Below are positions 54,585-64,000 of a DNA stretch of 64,000 nucleotides, in pieces; position 1 is the first letter of the stretch, and the number at the start of each line of letters is the position of its first letter. Location of the stretch: assembly GCA_035048495.1 (NCBI GenBank), contig CM068543.1:31862096-31926095 (forward strand), written 5' to 3'. The stretch comes from Euptelea pleiosperma. Lineage: Eukaryota; Streptophyta; Magnoliopsida; Ranunculales; Eupteleaceae. The notes below the pieces were generated by a model. That model was not told the DNA's origin. It saw only the letters and a list, made by a program, of their open reading frames with translations, and ran no database searches. Both the position numbers and the translations under genes were made by a program.

Positions 54585-55559
54585 TGTGACAATAGCCCTA
54601 AGAGCTTCAAATGCTCAAGAACTTGAGTCTGAAATAGACTCTTAAGGGTATAGCCCTAAGAGCTTCTAACTTTATTTGTTAAGAAGTTTAAAAAATTCTT
54701 TCACCTTAGGCAAGATAAACTTAATCATAATAAATCTTCTGACAGATCGAGAGAACGATCTAAACCCCATGAGAGTGCTGGCTTAACTGACAAACCCAAG
54801 AGGGTTAATAAATCTAGTGAACCCCAACATTTTAAATGTCGAGGGTTTGGTCATTTTGCTAACGTTGCCCTAACAAAGATGAATACAAGGGCAAAGCCGA
54901 GGCATTGAATGCCACATGGGATGATGAGTTTGAAGCTGAGAAATCTGATGACTCTAATGACAATGAAGTGATGGTAATTTCACAACATTCATTGCCAGAC
55001 TTGTTAGTCCAAATGGTTCCCAAGAAGATGAGACCATCAATGATTATGCAAAGTTCTGATGACTCCTATAGTGTGGACTCAGACAAATCAAGAACAACTT
55101 TCAATGAGTTGTATGAGGAGTCTGTTAATATCATCAAAGCCAATAAATTTTTATCTGACAGAGTCAAAAGTTCGGACTCTGAGAAAAAGGCTTTGCAGCT
55201 AGACATTAAAGAACTGCTGGTGTTAGTTGGGCAATTGGAACAAGAGAACAAGTCTCTGTTAAAAAGAAAAAAGTTTTTGGAATGTGAATTCCAGACTTGT
55301 AACACTGACAAGGTATCCCTTCAGAAACAAATTGTTAGTCTGAAAAGAAATATATCTTGTTTCTCGTCAAGCATTGTCGAGCTTGATAGAATTCTTCAAG
55401 TGGGTCAAAATCATGGTGACAAGAGTGGACTGGGCTACAAAGCCAATCAAAACTTTGCATTGACATTGAAGACTCAGTTTGTAAAAGCTAGAGTCATACC
55501 CACAACCATAGCTGATCAAGTCAAAATTGTCAAAAATAATTGCATTTATGTGTTTTTGT

Positions 55560-56467
55560 TGATATTCGCTTTAAAGTGTTTATTTTTCACTATTATCATT
55601 TTAGCGTTATCACACTTTCCTACGTAAAATTTTATTTTTATCAATTTTTTAACGTAAAAGTTTTCTCCACTGCGTAGAACACACATTTCTGGAAAAAATG
55701 GGCTATTTGCATAAATTGAACACATTCTCGGAAGTCTAGATATGAAGCCATTTTGATTAAGTCCCATTACACATTTTCACTGTCGTAGGAACCCAAATCA
55801 AACGGTTCTTGAGACTTGTGGGCTCACGATCAACCACAGAAGCCCACTATCAAAGCTTAAAGAGCCAAGAGGCTATGACAAGAAGATACGGGCCAAGTAC
55901 AAGTTGAGGCAGAGGATCACAGAGCCAGACCAAGAACTAAGAGAGCGGAAGAGCCGAAGACCAAGAGAAGGACTAAAGTGTTTAAAGCCACACCAAATGA
56001 TATAAAATGATGGCTTGATCACTTGGTGAAGCATATGGAAGATTGTGCTGAAGACCAGGGTTCAAGATCCTCCATCTGCTCTTTTCTCTCTATTTTTATT
56101 ATTTTCTCTCTCCTCTCTCCTAACTCTCACACACACACACACACACTCTATCCTGCATCCTTCCTTGGCCGATCATCACCATCCTAACCTTCTCATCTCT
56201 CTCACTAACCACCCGATCGACCTCCCAATCATAAAAATGTTATTTGAAACCGACTCGCCCTTCTCATCTCTCTACAGTTCACATTTGTAAATTATTTTCG
56301 CAGTTTTTAGTTTCATTATTGCACTAACTCTCTCGAGTGTGTATCGACATCCGACACCTACCGCTATGCAAGTTCTATATTTTGCAAGTTAAAAATAAAA
56401 AAAGATTACAAATATTAATTGTTGAATTAGGATTCACATGACAACGACTAGGAAAACCCTACTTTCA
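55560..56467 (+). mobile_element. Solo LTR, copy 2, with perfect TTTGT duplication
   Basis: Begins TGATATTCGC, ends CTACTTTCA. TTTGT stands immediately before (55555-55559) and after (56468-56472). At 908 bp it is the shortest copy: the C-rich interior of copies 1 and 3 is missing. It lies inside the zinc-knuckle region of the Copia gag. Confidence 0.85.
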
Positions 56468-57130
56468 TTTGTAAAGAAAATGGTCACTTTGTCAAGGACT
56501 ACCTAAAGTTGAGGAAAAAGAATGAGGTTCCACCCAAGAGAAAACAAATAGGGAACCAAGTCATAATTTCTCAGAAATTGAGTGACCTACAAAGGAGGTC
56601 AGAGGCACTGAGTAGGGAAATAATATTCCTAGAGAAACTCAGATCTCCTCATAGTCTTATGACTCAAAAGAGAAAATAACCCAAGAAAAATGTTCCACCA
56701 AAGAAAACTAAATATATTTGGATAATGCCAACACCTCTAGTAAAGCTAAATTCAAAGGTAACACCTGGCTACTGGACAGTGGGTGTTCTAGGCATGTTAC
56801 CGAGGACATCAAAATATTCACTTCATTTGAAGTTCTCCCCGTGAAGGATATGATGACATATGCCAATGGCAATTGTGGACGTATCATAGGAAAGGAAGAA
56901 TCGTTACTGCTAATGGTATCTCTACTCTTGAGGATGTGCTTTACATTAAGGGTTTTGAGGGAAACATCCTAAGCATTAGTCAGATTTGTGACCAGAAGAA
57001 CATAGTCCATTTTACTGAGTATGGTTGCGACATTTTTGATGAGTTCGGACGAACCATCATGAGAGGGGATATGAATAGAAATGGTTGCTACACAGTGATT
57101 GAAATGCCATTTAATCATACCCATGATACT

Positions 57131-57966
57131 GATCTAAAGGGTATTCTTCTTTTCCTGTTTCCCTAAGGGCTTTAAGCTCTACATCACTTTGCCTCTTCTA
57201 AATTCTTATTCCTTGGAGTTGTGATGTGTAATTTTTGTTTTTGTTTTTTTGTTTTCTCAGTAGTTTTTCTATTCTTTATTTTTTCTGCAAAATTTGTTTT
57301 GTTAGAATTAATACCAAAGGAACAAAAATTAGAAAAATAAAAATATTAGAGTTGAGTAGAATTTATATGTTTTTGCTATACATGATAAAATTTATATTTG
57401 ATGGGTGATTGTTACGCTCGGACTTTAATTTTGATCCAAAAGATATGATTGAACCTTCTAGGATAAAATTTACTTGTAAGTATACAAGCTGTACGTTGTA
57501 GCACTTAACAAGGTCGAATCTGTAGGGATTGACTTGTGTGCAAGAACCACAGACACAAAACTACAAAAGAAAAGAAGAAAAAGAGACTAAAGAGAAGACT
57601 TGTAAGACTAGTATCCACTCAATAAGAATGTAACATGATTATCGGACTTTGTAAAGTCGAATAGAGAATAAAAATAATAGATAATGTGAGGCAAGAATAA
57701 GAAATCTAAGGTTTCAGGAAGATCCACATTTTTTCTCTCTATGCTTCAATTTGATGAACACACATCCAGAATTAAAAATGGATTTCTAATCCGAATGGAA
57801 AGTGAAACACTAAAACCCGTTCGTTAACTTAACCGAATAGGAAACACATAAATTAACACTTTTGTCTTTCACTCACAGGGGATCCGAGCATCTGATAGAT
57901 CAAAGAACATATAGAGTAGACAAATATCCAAATAAAATAATTCACTGAATCGGATTAACAGTTCAC
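57131..57966. other. Unassigned repeat-like stretch
   Basis: No coding signal. 57470-57545 ('ttgtaagtatacaagctgtacg', AAGGTCGAATCTGTAGGGAT) resembles a block found in non-coding parts of plant LTR elements. Boundaries unknown. Confidence 0.4.
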
Positions 57967-59008
57967 GATATCAAATCAATCACGTAAAGAAGAAAGATGC
58001 TTCAAAACCATAGCCTTAGAAAAAAGAGTTTAGCCGATCATCATCAGAGATTGTCAGTCTCTCTAATGACTGGTAAATGATACGACCAAATCTAAAGAAC
58101 GATAATCGAATAAAAGAGAAACAAAAGAAATAAAAAGAAGTTGTGCAATAAGAACTTGTTCACCATTCAAGAATTCACTCCCAAACAAAGGTACAGTTGG
58201 CCAAGAGAGCCCAAAAAATGAGATGTCATTTCAAAAAATAATAATCCAAAAATCGATCAAGAATACGATATGCTCGAGCCGAGAGAAGATATCCAAACTC
58301 CCCCACATGATCAAGATATCAAATCAATCACATAAAGAAGAAAGATGCTTCACAACCCTAGCCTTAAAGAAAAGAGTTTAGCCAGTCATCATCAGAGATT
58401 GTCAGTCTCTCTAATAACTAGTAAACGATACAACCAAATCTAAAGAACGATAACCAAATAAAAGAGAAACAAAATAAATAAATATAAGTTGTGCAACAAG
58501 AACTCGTTCACCATTCAAGAATTCACTCCCAAACAAAGGTACAGTTGGCCAAGAGAGCCCAAAAAATGAGATGTCGTTTCCAAAAATAATAATCCAAAAA
58601 TAATCAAGAATACGATATGCTCGAGCCGAGAGAAGATATCCAAACTCTCCCACATGATCAAGATATCAAATCAATCACATAAAGAAGAAAGATGCTTTAC
58701 AACCCTAGCCTTAGAGAAAAGAGTTTAACCGGTCATCATCAGAGATTGTCAGTCTCTCTAATGACTGGTAAACGATACAACCAAATCTAAATAATGATAA
58801 CCGAATAAAAGAGAAACAAAACAAATAAAAATAAGTTGTGCAACAAGAATTCGTTCACCATTCAAGAAGTCACTCCCAAACAAAGGTACAGTTGGCCAAG
58901 TGAGCCCAAAAAATGAGATTTCGTTTCTAAAAATAATAATCCAAAAATCAATCAAGAATACGATATGCTCGAGCGGAGAGAAGATATCCAAACTCCCCCA
59001 CGTGATCA
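57967..59008. repeat. Triplicated 347-348 bp tandem repeat
   Basis: Units begin at 57967, 58315 and 58662 with GATATCAAATCAATCAC and end CCCCCAC(A/G)TGATCAA. They are about 95% identical by eye. The two hydrophobic - strand ORFs at 58411 and 58758 are the same frame read from two units and are not evidence of a gene. Confidence 0.85.
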
Positions 59009-60061
59009 AGATTCAATGGAGTTTCTTAGCAAAGAAAGGTGATTCACTATTCGTACAAGAGATGAACAATGGGATGTTTGGCATTGTGAAAGATGCAGTC
59101 GTGGGTAGCTATGTTGATAAGGTAAGCCATGGTAAGGTTTGTGGGAGAGACAGTGAGATAAAATAATTGTTGTCCTCTATATTGATGGTGAAACTATGGG
59201 GTGATGAGTTTATAAGTGAGATCAAATGGAGACAACGGTGAGGTAAGGTTGATGGCTCCTTGCTGGTGAAGTGAAGGAAGTATATATTGGGTGTTGAGAT
59301 GATGCCTTGGGTTTAAGGTGTTGGCTATTGGATGATGAAGCATGGAGGTGTTGTAACCATGGAGTGGATTGTGGAGTCCATCATGTGGAAGTAGTCTTGG
59401 GAAGGTAAGTAGATGAAGGATAAGAGATAATCTCTTACGTGGGATGATGTCATTGCAGAGAAAGTGAGTTGCCATTTTTTAGAGGGAGAGATTTGTGGGA
59501 TGGAATGAGAGAAACACGTGGAAAGGTTTGTAAAGAGAAAAAGTCATGAGATGGTGAGATGATGAGTTGAGAGGGTAAGCTATGAGATGAGAAGGTGAGA
59601 GGGTTTGTTGAGAGATGAGAAATTGAGATGGGAAGGTGAGATGAGAAGGTGAGATGAGAATTGAGATGGGAAAGTGAGATGAGGGTCCCACCTCTTTATC
59701 TTTGACCATCGTCTAACATCTTATTAGTCCAAATTAAAATACCCCCTTCTTTAAAACCCATGGGCCCCACTTTATAGCATCCCCCTTTGGTCCCACCGAT
59801 TAGTCAAATCGTGCACATTCCAACCCTTGTGATGGTCCGCCGATTCAGCACTCTTTGTGTTCCACATCTTGGTTCATCGCCATCCCTTCTAATCTAGACC
59901 ATTCAATCTGTGGATGTTGTCCGTCACGTGTAAACACTAGCTAATGCAATAGGTTGCCACATATTCAAAATCGTGCTCCATTTTACTAAATCATAGTCGT
60001 ACATCTTAGATTTTACTGCCATCTTTTGCCTATGACTTAGTTTGCCATGAAAAGTCTCGGT
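59009..60061. other. G/A-rich unassigned region
   Basis: 59480-59690 is dense in GAGATGAGAAGGTGAGA-like words (short-period purine-rich repeats). No gene or element end recognised. Confidence 0.4.
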
Positions 60062-61596
60062 TGTTAATCCCAGGAATACTTAGTTCTTCTATAATTTAAA
60101 TTGCAAAGTTAGAAGTTCGTTGAAGACTGAAGTGTCAAAGATCACTTCATTAACAAATTAAAGAAGAATTAAAGTTGAAGAAAACCAACCCAAGTGTTCA
60201 AGCTCAACGGAAGACAAAGTCAAGCTCAAGCATGAAGATATGAATTATCAAAGTACGTTCTCACTCAATGAACGTTCAACTATCAAGAATCTCATGTTAT
60301 GGTTACTTGCGTACATCTAAGGATGCACCACGCGTTGCCAACGGATCTGGTTCACCCTAGATGTCTCTTTGGTTCTATTTCGTATTGTTTGGAGGCTATC
60401 CTTGTCATATAAGATGGTTTCGGTGTAATTTGGGTATATCGGCGATGATCTCCGTGACCGGCCGACTGATCATTTTGAGCGGCCGACAGGAGTCTCATGA
60501 CTCTGGGTGGTCGAATGGACCAGACAGATAAGGAATTATCGTTCTGACCTGAGCGGCCAACCAGAGTGCGGTCGACCCCACCTATTCTAGATTTTGTTTT
60601 GACTCATTTCTTGTGCGATTTTTTGCACACTTAAGTCATTCAAACGGCTCTTTTAGGTCTATATCTCATGTTTGGGTATAGCCTTATATAGTAGAGTCTA
60701 AATCCATCAATGGAGGAATCCAATCAAGCTATCTCTTTACTCCCATTCTTTGATTAACATCTCTTGAGTCTAGTGATTTGAAATTTGAGAGAGCTTCACT
60801 TTCATCCTTTGTGAAGGCTCTAATTGTTTGAAGAGACTACAAAAGTGTTGATTCCTGCAATCATCTTCTTCCTAGAAGAGGATTATCTTGGTAGAGTGTC
60901 TCAGTGGTAAATTCTTCTCTAAGGATTCTCTATTTTATTGAATTCATTGAAAAGTATCTCTTAGAACAAACCTTTAAAAGTGAATTCAAAAATGTCAAAC
61001 TTGATTATTTGCGATTGGTGGATGAGTGAGTATTCATCAAATTGAGTCGAGGAAAGTAGAATCTTTGAGAAGTATGTTTCTTTAAAATACTACGGGCCTA
61101 GTCTGACTCTTTAGGTGAATCGAGAAGTGATTCTCGTATAGATCGAGTTGAGAATTGTAGATCCGTGAGAAGAGTGCTTCTCTAAAAGACTATTGGCCTG
61201 TGCTGATTCTCTAGGTGAGCGAGAAGCGATTCTTGTTAGATTGAGACTCAGTGAATCTTAGTTGTTTGATTATTTATTTTGATTATAGATGTTATAATGC
61301 ATGATTGAAATAATATAATACTACTCGTATTGAGTATTGGACAGTGGACATCGATGCAGAGTCGTCGAACCACTATAAATCTGTATCTCGTGTGATTGTG
61401 AATGTTTGTATATTTTGTCTCAAATTTTTCCATATTTATGTTCTGTGGATGATTTATATTTTGATTGTTGGATACTTCTTCGTCTTGTGTGATCATTAAT
61501 TTTTAATCCATATAGAATCCACAGAGAAATTAAAAATTATCATATTCATCTCCATCTAGGACATAACGTGGTAATATATTAAAAGGGAATTTTAAG
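60062..61596 (+). repeat. Copia 5' LTR C
   Basis: Starts TGTTAATCCCAGG, has a TATA-like TTATATAG at about 60683, and is followed at 61597-61608 by a perfect primer binding site TGGTATCAGAGC. Upstream of the TATA it carries GCGGCCGAC-type repeated motifs (60468-60575). The exact 3' end is uncertain because no CA precedes the primer site. Confidence 0.7.
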
Positions 61597-61608
61597 TGGT
61601 ATCAGAGC
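61597..61608 (+). other. Primer binding site for tRNA-Met (initiator)
   Basis: TGGTATCAGAGC, the standard plant Copia site, 62 bases before the gag start codon. Confidence 0.85.
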
Positions 61609-61669
61609 ATATGTCACTTTGAGAAGGGCTTAATAACCCAAGTGTGATCCCCAATTCCTTAGAATAACC

Positions 61670-61898
61670 ATGAGTCAAAAGGGATTCTCTGTGTCTAGAC
61701 CTTCTCTATTCAATGGTACTAATTATATCTATTCGAATGCCATAATGATGATTTTCATGAAATCTTTTAATGAACGGATTTGGGAATCAATGAGATTGGG
61801 ATGGACATCCCCTACTGTTGTAACTACTATTGGTGAGCTAACCAACATTACTATTAAGGCTAAATTAGAATGGAGTGCGGGAGATAAGGAAGCATACA
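61670..61898 (+). pseudogene. Copia gag N-terminus, cut by LTR copy 3
   Basis: MSQKGFSVSRPSLFNGTNYI, then MMIFMKSFNERIWESMRLGW and EWSAGDKEAY: the start of a SIRE/Maximus-type Copia gag (PxLFNGTNYxYWK pattern, with the Trp reading Ser here). The frame is open until the LTR begins at 61899. Confidence 0.75.
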
Positions 61899-64000
61899 TG
61901 ATATTCGCTCAAAAGTGCTTATTTTAAGCAATTATCCTCTTAAGAGTTGTCACATTCTCTTATGTAAAACTTCAATTTTTATCAACAACTCTACATAAGA
62001 GTTTCTACCATTGCGTAGAACACACTTTTCAGATGAAAATCGACTATTTGCATCAATTAAATGCATTTTCAGAGGTCTACATGCAAAGATGTCTTGATTA
62101 AGCCTCATGACGTGCTTTTTCTATCACAGAAAACTCGAGTGGACAATTTCGATGGAATGCAGGCCCATAATCAACCTCCAGAACCTATTATCAAAGCTCA
62201 AGAGCCAACAAGCTGAGGATAGATGTAGGCCAAGTGTGGGAAGAGCTAGAGAGTCGGAAAAGCCTGAAAGAAGATCAAGAGAAAAGGAGAGCCAAACGCC
62301 TAGGAAGAAACTAAGGAGATTAAAGCTAATCAATTAACAGAAGATGAAAGCTTGCTTAGTTGGTGAAATATGTAACAGACCAAGTCAAAGACTAGGGTTC
62401 AAGACCCTCTGTTAGCATTTTTTCTTTATTTTCATAATAATTTCTCTCTCCTCTCTAAATCCTTGTTCTCTCTCTACTCTCAATATCAACCACCCAACAC
62501 TCTCTCCTCTCACCATCACTCTATCCTATGGCTAGTATCATGCCATACCTTAGCCGATCATCACTCTCCATTCCCGACCGTTAGATTCTCCTAACCATCC
62601 GATCTTCTCCTCCATCACCGTCACTCCATCCCACGACTTACCTCGGCCAATCATCACCATCCATTCCTCATCATTCGATAATCAACTTCGATCGCCACAT
62701 GATCTCCCTCTCATCCAACGGACAGCAAGCTTGCGGCCCAATAGATGGCAACATGGAAAACAATTTGTTATTATTTCCAAAACATCTTCTTTTGAAAATG
62801 GAAAGTGTCTTTTGATAAATAAAAATTGTCCTTTTATGGTAAGAGGAATTTGAAAAGAGAAGATTGCGAATGCCTTTTAAAACCCTATTTTTTATTACCT
62901 AGAAAGCATGAGAGGTTTCCATAACTAATATGAACATAGGTTTCAAACCAAAAAGGCAGTTTTTCATTATTCTAAAAAATTTATAATAGAGGAAAGAAGA
63001 CTGAATATTTAAGGAAAACTTTTTGGAATGCCAATAGGGTTGGAGGGATTGGAAAGCTTTTAAGAAAAAAAAATTCTTTATTCAAATGTTGCTGGACGTG
63101 TCCTAGGATAGGGGAGGGAAACAAGCTTGGGGCCATTAGATCTCATCATTTATGATAGTGGATTGTGTCACCATCAATGGACGGTTTTGCCTTGAAAAGA
63201 ATGGCTTGATCCCATATATATAAACGGAACCCTAATCTCAAAAGGGGATCGATTTCTCTTCTCTTTTTCAATCTTCTCTCATTCACGTCCCTCTTTTTCT
63301 CTCTTATCCTTCTCTCAACCCTAATCTCTACCCATCTTCACCCCTCCATAACTCCTCTCATTCCACTCTCAATCCCTTCTAAAAATGGCCAGCAACTTCA
63401 GGCTGTGCACCACCACCCATAAGGAAGTCTCCCCTTTCTTAAGCAGCAACTTTGGCTGCCCAAGATAGTTAAGAGCTGCTCCTCCACACCGTTGCCTCCG
63501 CAGCACGCAGCACCCTTCTACCTTCAATCACCTCCATTACCGAAGTTGCAGACCTACAACTCTGGTCGGATCCTCATCTCCACTTGTTATATCATTCACA
63601 AACCAGCAACCGGCTCCCTTTTTTTTTTCTTTTCTTCCAACTTAAACAATTACAACTCAGTTGCAGATTGTTCGCACCTCCTTCCACGTTTATGTCACCG
63701 CCTCCTTCATCTTCACGTGCCGCCTCTACAGCTCCCACCTTCTCCAATGTAGCACCATTCCTCACCACCCTCTCTAAGCTCTGGTCTGCACCTCAAGAAT
63801 CCAGCCATCCAAAGCATCTGCAACTAATAATCGTTCTTGCCAAACGGTTCCCCACAAGCTACCCAAAAACATCTGGTGCTGGACCTGCAACTTCTCCGTC
63901 AAGTGCACAACAACTTGCTGCATACCCCACCGGTGAGCTATGCTTCCTCCATCGGGTTCTCCTTCCCTTGGGACCTCACTACCGGCAACTTCTCCATCAT
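61899..64000 (+). repeat. Long LTR, copy 3 (runs off the window)
   Basis: Starts TGATATTCGCTCAAAAGTGC, identical over 33 bases to the inverted copy at 54553-54585. It carries the CGTAGAACACAC block and, from 63230, the C-rich interior also found in copy 1 (CCGAAGTTGCAGACCTACAA versus the hairpin region at 1309). No 3' end is seen. Confidence 0.8.

Larger units (their letters stand above)
52509..54591 (-). mobile_element. LTR-plus-leader insertion (copy 4 of the long-LTR family)
   Basis: 2,083 bp flanked by ATAGC (52504-52508 and 54592-54596) and bounded by TG...CA. Removing it and one ATAGC restores the Copia gag frame. Read on -, it starts TGTCACA, then the LTR (54584 down to 52975, TGATATTCGC to CCTTTCA), two bases, a primer binding site TGGCGCCGTTGCCG complementary to tRNA-Asp, and about 460 bases of leader ending GGCATTGCA. 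There is no second LTR and no coding region. The 71-codon ORF at 52662-52874 (-) is not recognised. Confidence 0.7.
52076..57130 (+). pseudogene. Copia gag and start of pol, twice interrupted
   Basis: Gag N-terminus 52076-52508: MQIKGENTSRPPLFDGEDYA, with TGA at 52139-52141 where relatives have Trp, then MHAFFKSIDERVMVLDGWTP. An internal deletion removes most of the UBN2 middle, and KVLRSLPVMFQEVNTIEESK follows. It continues at 54597 after an insertion: the sequence either side reads GGT ATA GC/C CTA AGA, restoring KGIALRASNAQELE in frame. The segment at 54740-55540 has a broken CCHC knuckle, ATWDDEFEAEKSDDSND and a long coiled coil (about 55090-55400). A second insertion (55560-56467) splits the next knuckle, CKENGHFVKDYLKL. 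56718-57130 encodes the protease/pre-integrase start (TWLLDSGCSRHVTEDIKIFT, then LSISQICDQKNIVHF). Integrase, RT and RNase H are missing. Confidence 0.8.

Noticed and set aside
58411..59009. Paralogous membrane proteins on the - strand
   Set aside because: They are the same frame read from two units of the 347-bp tandem repeat, with no start context or family match.
1..64000. tRNA, rRNA, organelle-derived or pararetroviral DNA
   Set aside because: No cloverleaf, rRNA core, plastid/mitochondrial gene or pararetrovirus motif was noticed on reading either strand; the only tRNA-like matches are retrotransposon primer sites.

Overview
This is nuclear DNA of a flowering plant. It contains two ordinary plant genes with canonical GT-AG introns and almost no other host coding sequence; the rest is transposable elements in several layers of nesting. 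The very long, retrotransposon-filled introns and the mix of Copia, LTR/Gypsy-type, L1 and RTE LINE, Mutator-like and hAT DNA would fit a magnoliid or an early-diverging eudicot, but this is inference only and I cannot name the species.

Host genes. (1) TATC, the chloroplast twin-arginine translocase subunit, runs on the + strand from 14059 to 39058 in four exons that splice in frame to 345 residues. Its first intron is about 22.7 kb. (2) A cyclin-D1-binding protein 1 (CCNDBP1/GCIP) homologue runs on the - strand from 48429 to 40162 in four exons (364 residues), with a 6.2 kb second intron. The two genes are convergent, with 1.1 kb between their stop codons.

Layout. 1-2403: a long LTR (copy 1 of a four-copy family). 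2407-12131: a 9.7 kb Mutator-like element (MULE) with 133-135 bp terminal inverted repeats. It carries a plant-mobile-domain (PMD) gene on +, and a GRF zinc-finger gene, a small coiled-coil ORF and a decayed transposase on -. 12132-14058: degenerate repeats, a 731 bp TIR element, then the TATC upstream region. 14297-37044 (TATC intron 1): a TIR element in a TA microsatellite; a 5.5 kb Copia element; a LINE end; a truncated Copia interrupted by a hAT-type MITE; a relic hAT transposase; and a 5.36 kb young Copia with a perfect CATGC target duplication. 39059-48429: the CCNDBP1 gene and its LINE- and MITE-filled introns, followed by upstream repeats. 49065-64000: nested retrotransposons. Two Copia LTRs lead into a Copia gag broken by a 2.08 kb LTR-plus-leader insertion and by a 908 bp solo LTR. 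Next come a short protease-region remnant, a triplicated 347 bp repeat, and another Copia (LTR, primer binding site, start of gag) broken by a fourth copy of the long-LTR family that runs off the window.

The most unusual cassette is the MULE, which pairs a transposase with PMD, GRF-finger and coiled-coil ORFs between one pair of inverted repeats. All autonomous-type elements here appear dead in this copy. Their lesions are mainly TGA/TAG stops of the kind made by C-to-T transitions, and one-base shifts at homopolymer runs; some of the latter could be sequencing errors.
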